Shown piece by piece: positions 41,295 to 47,979 of a DNA stretch of 64,000 nt; the first letter of the stretch is position 1, and each line of letters begins with the position of its first letter. Source of the stretch: an uncultured Prevotella sp. (GTDB taxonomy: Bacteria; Bacteroidota; Bacteroidia; Bacteroidales; Bacteroidaceae). The DNA is taken from positions 1 to 64,000 of the forward strand of contig CAMKRS010000007.1 of NCBI GenBank assembly GCA_946415245.1, in the 5' to 3' direction. The translations under genes were made by a program, and so were the position numbers. The notes below the pieces were generated by a model. It was not told the origin of the DNA and ran no database searches. It worked only from the letters and a program-made list of their open reading frames with translations.

Positions 41295-41405
41295 GATATC
41301 TTGGACGACTCATTCAGATTATTTGAACACCCCTATAGGGATTATCTGAACACGTCATAGAGACTATCCGGATAGCACGAAGAGACTATTTGAACGACTA
41401 GTAGT
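41295..41405. repeat. Five tandem imperfect 22-bp repeats (iteron-like)
   Basis: Units begin at 41295, 41317, 41340, 41362 and 41384 (spacing 22, 23, 22, 22). The consensus is about GAYTATYTGAACAC followed by a variable half. The second, third and fifth units are most alike; the first and fourth are diverged. The period is not a multiple of 3, so a coding origin is unlikely. It could be a binding array for a regulator or replication protein. Confidence 0.7.
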
Positions 41406-41440
41406 TGACCCCCTCCTTTTTGCCTCGGCTGCCAGAATAA

Positions 41441-41468
41441 TTATCAATTATCAATTATCAATTATCAA
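41441..41468. repeat. 28-bp heptanucleotide block TTATCAA x4
   Basis: Four perfect TTATCAA units ending 9 bp before the ATG of the HU-like gene. Confidence 0.9.
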
Positions 41469-41477
41469 TTAAACAAA

Positions 41478-42377
41478 ATGAGTCAGAAGTACATTAAATC
41501 ACAGAACAAGAATTCGCACAATGCGAAGAGCTACGGCAAGTACTATGCGACTGCCGTGTATGACAACCATTTCATCGGTACGGAAGAGCTGGCGGACTTC
41601 ATCCAGCAGCAGGCCTCGGTGAAGAAGTCGGACATCAAGGCGGTGCTCGACGAGCTGGGTGCTGCCATGAAGCACTACTTCGAACTGGGTCAGAAGGTGA
41701 AACTCGACGGCATCGGTATCATGAAGGTAGGCTTCTCGTCGATCGGCGTTGCCAGGATCGAGGACTGCACCTCGGCCACGATCACCACACGTCGCGTGCT
41801 GTTCCAGCCTGAGACGGAGCGCGTCGTGGTGGGTCAGGAGAAGAAATCCGACGGCAGCGTCAAGCAGAAGTACGTCAACGCCATCACACTGTTGAAGGAC
41901 GTGGTGTTCGAGGAGACACACGACAACGCCATGAATGCAGAGCCGGAGGATGAGGACGAGACGAACACAAACTCAGGAACCGAGGGTAACGACGGTAGTT
42001 CTCAGCAGGGCGATAACAGCCAGCAGGGCAGCTCGCAGAATGGAGGATCTCAGAATGGCAGCCATAGTCAGCAGAGCGGTTTCGCGCTGACCATCGCCAC
42101 CAGTGGTAGTGGCTCTTCGACCGTAACGCTCAATGGAAGTGCCGTAAGCTCAGGCAGCAACCTCAGTGAGGACGATGAGGTGGAGATCAGCATCACACCG
42201 GCTGAGGGTCAGGTGCCGACGGCAACCATCAATGGTTCTTCTATCGAGCTGACTGAGGACGATGGTGTGTACACCGGTAGCTTCGCGATGCCCGGTCAGG
42301 CCAGTACGTTGATCATCAACACCGGTTCCACCGGCTACGACGGCGGTGACGGTGGCGAAGGACTCGATAAGGACTAG
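41478..42377 (+). CDS. HU-like DNA-binding protein with disordered and Ig-like C-terminus
   Basis: 299 residues. The N-terminal 130 residues resemble HU-related proteins of Bacteroidota (YGKYYATAVYDNHFIGTEEL; DIKAVLDELGAAMKHYFELG; KVKLDGIGIMKVGFSSIGVA). Then come an acidic, Ser/Gln/Gly-rich linker (about 155-205) and a small beta domain (ATSGSGSSTVTLNGSAVSSG; VEISITPAEGQVPTATING). No signal peptide. It is a typical partner of VirE and amidase genes in these modules. Probably a DNA-binding protein; the role of the beta domain is unknown. Confidence 0.8.
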   Translation: MSQKYIKSQNKNSHNAKSYGKYYATAVYDNHFIGTEELADFIQQQASVKKSDIKAVLDELGAAMKHYFELGQKVKLDGIGIMKVGFSSIGVARIEDCTSATITTRRVLFQPETERVVVGQEKKSDGSVKQKYVNAITLLKDVVFEETHDNAMNAEPEDEDETNTNSGTEGNDGSSQQGDNSQQGSSQNGGSQNGSHSQQSGFALTIATSGSGSSTVTLNGSAVSSGSNLSEDDEVEISITPAEGQVPTATINGSSIELTEDDGVYTGSFAMPGQASTLIINTGSTGYDGGDGGEGLDKD

Positions 42378-42394
42378 CGCGAGCACTAGCCCTA

Positions 42395-42422
42395 GTGAAT
42401 AGTGAAGAGTGAATAGTGAAAA
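42395..42422. repeat. 28-bp heptanucleotide block
   Basis: GTGAATA, GTGAAGA, GTGAATA, GTGAAAA, lying between the HU-like gene and the small protein gene at 42440. Confidence 0.9.
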
Positions 42423-42439
42423 GTATAGATTGAGAATAG

Positions 42440-42544
42440 ATGAAATTTAATCGTAGTAAAATCGGGAAGGTCTTGAAGTTCGTTGGGTCATTGATCACGC
42501 TGGTGATCACCACGTTCTTTGTTCAGGCCTGCATGAAACAGTGA
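42440..42544 (+). CDS. Smalltalk-like small membrane protein
   Basis: 34 residues: basic N-terminus (MKFNRSKIGKVLKF), one hydrophobic segment (VGSLITLVITTFFVQ) and a final ACMKQ. Length, charge layout, terminal Cys-Met and position just before an amidase gene match the smalltalk family of Bacteroidota mobile modules. It may be a short lipoprotein or membrane peptide; function unknown. Confidence 0.7.
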   Translation: MKFNRSKIGKVLKFVGSLITLVITTFFVQACMKQ

Positions 42545-42568
42545 ATAGTGAAAAGTGAATAGTGAATA
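42541..42568. repeat. 28-bp heptanucleotide block
   Basis: GTGAATA, GTGAAAA, GTGAATA, GTGAATA. It starts in the stop codon of the 34-residue protein and ends 3 bp before the amidase ATG, the same arrangement as at 57924-57951. Confidence 0.9.
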
Positions 42569-42571
42569 GTT

Positions 42572-43000
42572 ATGCGAACCATCACCATGATTATTATCCA
42601 TTGTTCTGCGGTGAGGCCCGACCAGACCAGTTCGGCCGCTCAGATAGATACGTGGCATCGCAAGGATAACCACTGGAAGTTGGGTATCGGCTACCACTAC
42701 GTGATCCGACGAGACGGAACAATAGAGCCAGGCCGTCCAGAATGGCTGATAGGCGCGCACTGCCTGAACCACAACGCCCATTCGATTGGCGTCTGCTATG
42801 AGGGTGGGTTGGATATCCGCGGTCAACCCGACGACACCCGCACGCCGGCACAGAAGGCTGCCATGCGCTCATTGCTTGAAGACCTCCACGCGCGTTACCC
42901 CCGCGCCGTGATTCTAGGACATCGTGACCTTAACCCCGAGAAGGATTGTCCCGGTTTTGAGAATGTCGCAAAGGAATATGCCGACCTGCAGCCGAAATAA
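42572..43000 (+). CDS. N-acetylmuramoyl-L-alanine amidase (Amidase_2 type)
   Basis: 142 residues, a compact zinc amidase like phage lysozymes of the T7/PGRP type. Zinc ligands are expected from IIIHCSAVRP (His), ILGHRDLNPEKDCPGF (His and Cys). LGIGYHYVIRRDGTIEPGRP and CLNHNAHSIGVCYEGG are also diagnostic. No signal peptide, so export or lysis would need another factor, perhaps the preceding small membrane peptide (inference). Confidence 0.92.
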   Translation: MRTITMIIIHCSAVRPDQTSSAAQIDTWHRKDNHWKLGIGYHYVIRRDGTIEPGRPEWLIGAHCLNHNAHSIGVCYEGGLDIRGQPDDTRTPAQKAAMRSLLEDLHARYPRAVILGHRDLNPEKDCPGFENVAKEYADLQPK

Positions 43001-43036
43001 CAAGAATCCCTGCTCAAACGAGCAGGGATTCTTGTT
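42999..43036. terminator. Bidirectional terminator between amidase and biotin carrier genes
   Basis: AACAAGAATCCCTGCTC (42999-43015) and GAGCAGGGATTCTTGTT (43020-43036): 17-bp perfect stem with an AAAC loop. It serves the convergent genes on both sides and marks the right end of the accessory module. Confidence 0.85.
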
Positions 43037-43056
43037 GATTTGAGCTGTAAGAAGAA

Positions 43057-43482
43057 TTACTCGATGTAGACGAGGGCTTCGTCTTCCATCACGCTCTGGC
43101 CGACCTTGACCACGATGGCACTGATCTTACCGGCCTTCTCGGCCTGCAGGGCATTGGCCATCTTCATGGCTTCGAGCACGACGACGGTATCGCCGGCTGC
43201 GACCTCCTGACCTACCTCCACGGGGATGTCTGTGATGACGCCGGGCAGCGGGGCCTTGATGGCGGTGCCAGAGGCAGAACCGGAAGCAGCGGCTGAACCG
43301 CCCTCGCTGGCATCTTCTGCGGCTTTGCGCACTACAGGCTTCGGCTTCTCGGGCTCAGCCTGCTTCTCCATTTCCACGGTATATTGTTCACCATTCACGG
43401 TCAGCGTGGCGATGTTGTCAGTGATGTCGCTGATCACCACCTCGTACTTGTTGCCGTTGATTGTATACTTGTATTCATTCAT
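43057..43482 (-). CDS. Biotin carboxyl carrier subunit of acyl-CoA carboxylase/decarboxylase
   Basis: 141 residues. An N-terminal domain (EYKYTINGNKYEVVISDITD), a Pro/Ala/Ser-rich linker (about 45-75) and a C-terminal biotinyl domain with VLEAMKMANALQ; the Lys of AMKM is biotinylated. It carries CO2 between carboxylation and decarboxylation half-reactions of methylmalonyl-CoA/propionyl-CoA. The start at 43482 (MNEYKYTING) is preferred over 43536. Last gene of the operon with the carboxyltransferase and epimerase. Confidence 0.92.
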   Translation of the reverse strand: MNEYKYTINGNKYEVVISDITDNIATLTVNGEQYTVEMEKQAEPEKPKPVVRKAAEDASEGGSAAASGSASGTAIKAPLPGVITDIPVEVGQEVAAGDTVVVLEAMKMANALQAEKAGKISAIVVKVGQSVMEDEALVYIE

Positions 43483-43496
43483 AACCTTTATTATTT

Positions 43497-43646
43497 TTAG
43501 GGTTGTGGCGTAAACGACAGCGCGTAGCCGTTCCACTGAGTCGGATGGGCATCGATGGTGATGATGCCCGGCTCGCGGTCGTGAACGTTATTGCCCAGAT
43601 GCTCGTGCAGCGCCAGGGCAATGGCTGCATATACTTCGTTGTTCAT
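43497..43646 (-). CDS. 49-residue protein resembling the soluble tail of OadG
   Basis: Begins MNNEVYAAIALALHEHLGNN and ends YALSFTPQP. The pattern (E-V-x-A-A-I-A-x-A-L-H, then V-H-D, then I-T-I, then W-N-x-x-A/Y) is that of the cytosolic C-terminal region of the sodium-pump decarboxylase gamma subunit (OadG) of Bacteroidota. The N-terminal membrane helix of OadG is missing. It lies 6 bp after the carboxyltransferase gene and 14 bp before the biotin carrier gene, the place where oadG is usually found. Confidence 0.7.
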   Translation of the reverse strand: MNNEVYAAIALALHEHLGNNVHDREPGIITIDAHPTQWNGYALSFTPQP

Positions 43647-43652
43647 AAGCGA

Positions 43653-45218
43653 TTACATTGGAATGTTACCATGTTTCTTGGCGGGCAGGGCGTCGCGCTT
43701 GGTAGCGAGCTGGGCCAGACCGCGGCAGATGCGGAAACGAGTGTTGCGAGGCTCAATCACATCATCGATGTAGCCATACTTGGCTGCCTGATACGGATTG
43801 GCGAAGAGCTCGTTGTACTCGTCCTCCTTCTCAGCGATGAAGGCCTTCACGTCCTCACCAGCTTCCTTCTTGGCCTTAGCCTCCTTGGCATACAGCACGG
43901 CAGCAGCACCGCTGGCACCCATCACGGCGATCTCAGCAGAAGGCCATGCGTAGTTCAGGTCGGTGTGGAGCTGCTTGGAGCCCATCACGATGTGAGAACC
44001 ACCGTAGGACTTACGCAGGGTGACGGTGATCTTGGGTACAGTAGCCTCGCCGTAAGCATAGAGCAGCTGTGCGCCGTGCAGGATGACGGCATTGTACTCC
44101 TGACCTGTACCGGGCAGGAATCCGGGCACGTCGACGAGCGATACGATAGGAATATTGAAGGCGTCGCAGAAGCGGACGAAACGGGCACCCTTACGAGAAG
44201 CGTTCACGTCGAGCACACCAGCATAGCAAGAAGGCTGGTTGGCTACGATACCTACACTCTGACCATTGAAGCGGGCGAAACCAACGATGATGTTCTTGGC
44301 GAACTTAGGCTGTACCTCGAAGAACTCGCCATTGTCGGTAACAGCAGCGATGACCTTGTACATATCATAAGCCTCGTTGGGGTTCTCGGGGATGATCTCG
44401 TTGAGGGTATCCTCCATACGGTTGATGGGATCGTCGCACTTACGACGGGGAGCCACCTCCATATTGTTTGAGGGGATATAGCTCAGCAGCATCTTGATCA
44501 TCTGCAGGCCTTCCTCCTCAGTCTTGGCGGTAAAGTGAGTCACACCCGACTTGGTGGCGTGGACGGAGGCACCACCGAGGTGCTCCTGGTCGATATCCTC
44601 GCCAGTCACGGTCTTTACCACCTTCGGACCTGTCAGGAACATATAGGATGTGCCTTCCATCATCAGGGTGAAGTCGGTGAGTGCAGGGCTGTAAACAGCA
44701 CCACCGGCGCAGGGACCGAAGATACCTGAAATCTGAGGAATCACACCTGATGCCAGGATGTTGCGCTCGAAGATCTCTGCGTAACCGGCCAGGGCGTTGA
44801 TACCCTCCTGAATACGGGCACCACCAGAGTCGTTGATACCAATCACGGGGGCTCCCATCTTCATGGCCATATCCATGACCTTGCAGATCTTCTGGCTCAT
44901 GGTCTCAGAAAGAGAACCGGCATGAACGGTGAAGTCCTGTGCGAAGATGAATACGAGACGGCCCTCGATGGTACCGCTACCGGCTACGACACCGTCGCCA
45001 AGGAACTGCTTCTTCTCCATGCCGAAGTTGTGGCAACGGTGCTCCTTGAACATGTCGTACTCCTCGAACGAACCTTCGTCGAGCAGCATCTCAATGCGCT
45101 CACGGGCTGTGTACTTTCCACGTTCGTGCTGTTTCTGGATGGCTTTCTCACCACCACCGAGGCGTGCTTGTTCACGCTTCTCAATCAATTGCTTGATCTT
45201 TTCTAATTGCTTGCTCAT
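43653..45218 (-). CDS. Acyl-CoA carboxyltransferase (methylmalonyl-CoA decarboxylase alpha/propionyl-CoA carboxylase beta)
   Basis: 521 residues. Both crotonase-fold halves are present: [40 protein letters not shown] and [19 protein letters not shown] in the first half, and [20 protein letters not shown] and [20 protein letters not shown] in the second. It transfers CO2 between biotin and propionyl-/methylmalonyl-CoA. With the epimerase upstream it belongs to the succinate-propionate pathway. No membrane beta subunit (OadB/MmdB) is nearby, so a soluble carboxylase is possible. Confidence 0.93.
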   Translation of the reverse strand: MSKQLEKIKQLIEKREQARLGGGEKAIQKQHERGKYTARERIEMLLDEGSFEEYDMFKEHRCHNFGMEKKQFLGDGVVAGSGTIEGRLVFIFAQDFTVHAGSLSETMSQKICKVMDMAMKMGAPVIGINDSGGARIQEGINALAGYAEIFERNILASGVIPQISGIFGPCAGGAVYSPALTDFTLMMEGTSYMFLTGPKVVKTVTGEDIDQEHLGGASVHATKSGVTHFTAKTEEEGLQMIKMLLSYIPSNNMEVAPRRKCDDPINRMEDTLNEIIPENPNEAYDMYKVIAAVTDNGEFFEVQPKFAKNIIVGFARFNGQSVGIVANQPSCYAGVLDVNASRKGARFVRFCDAFNIPIVSLVDVPGFLPGTGQEYNAVILHGAQLLYAYGEATVPKITVTLRKSYGGSHIVMGSKQLHTDLNYAWPSAEIAVMGASGAAAVLYAKEAKAKKEAGEDVKAFIAEKEDEYNELFANPYQAAKYGYIDDVIEPRNTRFRICRGLAQLATKRDALPAKKHGNIPM

Positions 45219-45230
45219 TGTTTTATATAC

Positions 45231-45258
45231 TATTCACTATTTGTTATTCACTATTCAC
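45231..45258. repeat. 28-bp heptanucleotide block
   Basis: TATTCAC, TATTTGT, TATTCAC, TATTCAC on the plus strand, which is GTGAATA-type on the coding minus strand. It fills most of the 46-bp gap between the epimerase and carboxyltransferase genes. Confidence 0.85.
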
Positions 45259-45264
45259 TAAAAC

Positions 45265-45675
45265 TTACTCTGGGTGCTCGCAGAGTTCTGTGAGGATGCC
45301 GCAGGTAGATTTTGGATGGAGGAAGGCGATGTTCAGCCCCTCAGCACCCTTACGGGGCTTCTCGTCGATCAGGCGCACGCCCTTCTCAGATACTTCTGCC
45401 AGACCTTTGGCAACACCGTCCTCTACGCAGAATGCTACGTGGTGAACACCCTTGTTGCCCTTGTCGAGCCACTTCTGGATGGTGCTCTCAGGTGATGTCG
45501 GCTCCAGGAGCTCCAGCTTCACCTCGCCACACTTCAGGAAGGCTGTCTTTACCTTCTGGTCCTCTACTACTTCTGTTGCATAACACTCTAAGCCCAGTAC
45601 CTCTGTGAAGTACGGCAGGCTTTCCTCGATGCTCTGGACTGCGATGCCCAAATGCTCAATGTGAGAAATCTTCAT
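45265..45675 (-). CDS. mce: Methylmalonyl-CoA epimerase
   Basis: 136 residues of the vicinal-oxygen-chelate fold. Start ISHIEHLGIAVQSIEESLPY with the metal-binding His; ELLEPTSPESTIQKWLDKGN; GVHHVAFCVEDG (second metal His); C-terminal FLHPKSTCGILTEL with Glu. It interconverts (R)- and (S)-methylmalonyl-CoA, feeding the carboxyltransferase encoded next. Confidence 0.95.
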   Translation of the reverse strand: MKISHIEHLGIAVQSIEESLPYFTEVLGLECYATEVVEDQKVKTAFLKCGEVKLELLEPTSPESTIQKWLDKGNKGVHHVAFCVEDGVAKGLAEVSEKGVRLIDEKPRKGAEGLNIAFLHPKSTCGILTELCEHPE

Positions 45676-45711
45676 ATCTTAAAAAATTAGTGTATATTTA
45701 TAAATAATGTG

Positions 45712-45719
45712 CAAAGGTA
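45712..45719 (-). promoter_or_regulatory. -7 element of the mce operon
   Basis: Minus strand TACCTTTG, 37 bp upstream of the ATG; no TTTG at the right spacing. Confidence 0.5.
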
Positions 45720-45781
45720 ATCAATAAAGTGGAGAATAAGGAGAAACCGATGTTTTTTTAGGCTTTTTTTATACTAAAACA

Positions 45782-45810
45782 AAGATTGCCACCTTTTGGG
45801 CGGCAATCTT
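45782..45810 (-). terminator. Terminator of the LruC-domain gene
   Basis: AAGATTGCC (45782-45790) and GGCAATCTT (45802-45810) form a 9-bp stem; on the minus strand it is followed by a T-rich stretch (TTGTTTTAG). Confidence 0.7.
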
Positions 45811-45837
45811 GGGGATTATTGGTATGTTTTAAACCCA

Positions 45838-47874
45838 TTATTGATTCAAGAAGAGGAGCGGATATCTGTCAACACCCTCAGTACTTCTGTACCAATCCTT
45901 GCTGGCGTTCATATCCTGTGCCCACTCCAAGAAGTTAGGATAGGACTTGATAATGCTGGTGCCCTCCTTGGGATAGTTGAAGTTGGCAGGTACGATGATG
46001 ACTGATGGGGCATTACCTTGGCCTGGGAAACGAATATCCTGTCCACTCACTTGATTGGTGATATAAATGCCAGCCAGGTAGTCCTCTATAGTCGTTTTGC
46101 TGTCAACAATGACGGTTGTAGAAGTACCTCCACCGGAGTTACCTCCAATGACTGTATTATAGTAGGGGGAGTCATCTGACAGATTGAGCAATTCGTGAAT
46201 CTCCTTACCTTCAAATGCGGAGTTTGTATTATGAAGTGTTACATGGTCTTTCGCTCCGCAGGCCAGAAGTGTCAGAGTAATTTCTGTATCGCTGGCACGT
46301 TTTGCGGTCAGTACCACGTCGTTCATGTCGTAGTCGGCCTCATTTGGTCTGTCCTCAAAGCACATGGTATAGGCAACCGTCCTTACACTTGGAGACTCTG
46401 TGCTCTCGAGGATCTTATTTCCCTGCTTCACTTCGACAATCATATCGCAGAAGTTACAGTCGGCACCATCCTCGAAACAGAGGTAAGTGCGGTCGTTGGC
46501 GCTAAACACGGCAATACGCGGACTCTCAAAATCCATGCCTTGAGGGGTCTTTCCGTTAACTGTTTGCGTTTTGCTTCCGTCAGCTTTGTCGTAACGGATC
46601 AACTGTGATAAGTCTGTACTCATGGCTGAGAAATAGTGGCCCACCAGATGGTTCACCTCTAAGTTCAATCTTCCGTCGCCATAGGTACATCCGCTGCCAC
46701 TGCTAGAAACGTCGCCAGCGTTGTTAAAGTCCTTTCGGTTCAAGAATCCAATCATATAACCTGCGGGGATGGCAGGGCTGGCCCATGTGCCTTCAGCAGG
46801 ATTGTCGCCATAGTAGGGGAGAAGATACTCTTTTGTCCTCGAAAAATTATCTCCACCTGCAAAACCATTGATGGCCCTGAATTTCGGCAATCTCTTGATA
46901 TCGTCAGCAGAGGTTACCTTGGCAGGATCGTAATAATAATAGTAGATAGTGTTGAAATGGCCCTCTGTTGTCCACATCTGAAGGGGTACAAGGACGGTTG
47001 GGGTACCATCACTGACAATGCAGTTGCCATAACCAGTGAAATACTCATTACTTGCGGCAGAACTTGCCCAGTTGTTGGATTTATTGGTACCATTGGTCTT
47101 GATGGCACCACCGGTCTTTTTCAGGTAACCGGTAACAATGCCTTTAATGGTCTGCATATCTCCTTCGTCAGAAACCTTGCGGCTGATGGTACCTCCATCG
47201 ATAGCCCAACCGCCATCACCTGCAACTCTCTGATGGTCCCAAAGACGGTCGTTAGCCCATGAGCCGTCCTTCCAGTTGTCATAATATCTATGAGTACCAC
47301 CACCACCTGGTGTTTCGTGACTCATAAAATTATGATATTCACTATTCATGGAAGCCTCGGCACGCTCGGCATTAAACGACTTGATGCAGCTTCCGAGAAT
47401 AATCTCAGAAGGATAGTTGTCGAAAACGGATGCACGGTTACGGGCATTTGCACCCTGATTGAAATCTACAGAAGTGTTTTCGATATCAAACACCTTGATG
47501 TAATAAACACCTTTGTTGTTGACACATGCGGCTACCAGCTCAGTCAGATAGTCAGGGGCTTCGTAGGTAAGTGTCACCTGCTGGCCGGCAGAACAGTCCT
47601 TAGAAGCAAGGATTTCTGCATCCTCATTGCCGAAAGGTGACTCTGTGAGCAACTGCACCTTGACAATGTTCTCCAGATCAGCATTGGCGGTAATCGTCAC
47701 ACTTCCATGACGGATTGGTCTCCAATTTTGATTGGGGTCAATCTCAACGCCCAATTGGTTCTTGGCACGCTGAAGAGAGATCTCTTGATTGACCTGGGTC
47801 GCATCAAATTGATATTTGCCACAAGACGCTACTATAGCGATAGCGGCGAAAAGGAATAGATTTTTGAACTTCAT
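45838..47874 (-). CDS. LruC-domain (DUF4842) surface lipoprotein
   Basis: 678 residues. Lipobox AIVASCGKYQ. An N-terminal beta domain (about 25-150), a long central region with repeated Gly/Tyr/Asn, and a C-terminal LruC/DUF4842-type domain (VAYTMCFEDRPNEADYDMND; VVLTAKRASDTEITLTLLAC; DAKG-like ending LEWAQDMNASKDWYRSTEG). Acidic DxDxND stretches suggest Ca2+ binding (inference). Found in Bacteroidota surface proteins of unknown role. The TonB receptor gene upstream ends 105 bp before its start. Confidence 0.82.
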   Translation of the reverse strand: MKFKNLFLFAAIAIVASCGKYQFDATQVNQEISLQRAKNQLGVEIDPNQNWRPIRHGSVTITANADLENIVKVQLLTESPFGNEDAEILASKDCSAGQQVTLTYEAPDYLTELVAACVNNKGVYYIKVFDIENTSVDFNQGANARNRASVFDNYPSEIILGSCIKSFNAERAEASMNSEYHNFMSHETPGGGGTHRYYDNWKDGSWANDRLWDHQRVAGDGGWAIDGGTISRKVSDEGDMQTIKGIVTGYLKKTGGAIKTNGTNKSNNWASSAASNEYFTGYGNCIVSDGTPTVLVPLQMWTTEGHFNTIYYYYYDPAKVTSADDIKRLPKFRAINGFAGGDNFSRTKEYLLPYYGDNPAEGTWASPAIPAGYMIGFLNRKDFNNAGDVSSSGSGCTYGDGRLNLEVNHLVGHYFSAMSTDLSQLIRYDKADGSKTQTVNGKTPQGMDFESPRIAVFSANDRTYLCFEDGADCNFCDMIVEVKQGNKILESTESPSVRTVAYTMCFEDRPNEADYDMNDVVLTAKRASDTEITLTLLACGAKDHVTLHNTNSAFEGKEIHELLNLSDDSPYYNTVIGGNSGGGTSTTVIVDSKTTIEDYLAGIYITNQVSGQDIRFPGQGNAPSVIIVPANFNYPKEGTSIIKSYPNFLEWAQDMNASKDWYRSTEGVDRYPLLFLNQ

Positions 47875-47913
47875 TGTTTCCTAATAATTTTAATTGTTTC
47901 ATTGTTTTGGGTG

Positions 47914-47921
47914 CAAATTTA
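47914..47921 (-). promoter_or_regulatory. -7 element of the LruC-domain gene
   Basis: Minus strand TAAATTTG, 39 bp upstream of the ATG at 47874. No clear -33. Confidence 0.5.
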
Positions 47922-47979
47922 AGAAAATCTTTTGAATTATGTCTATAAACATAAGAAAAACGTGTTCAATTAACATAAT

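Noticed and set aside
41170..41325. A 49-codon open frame starting METCLSHGNY
   Set aside because: It crosses a -7 box and runs into the repeats; no recognisable features.
41295..41405. CRISPR array
   Set aside because: Unit length of 22 bp includes the variable part; there are no separate spacers and no cas genes.
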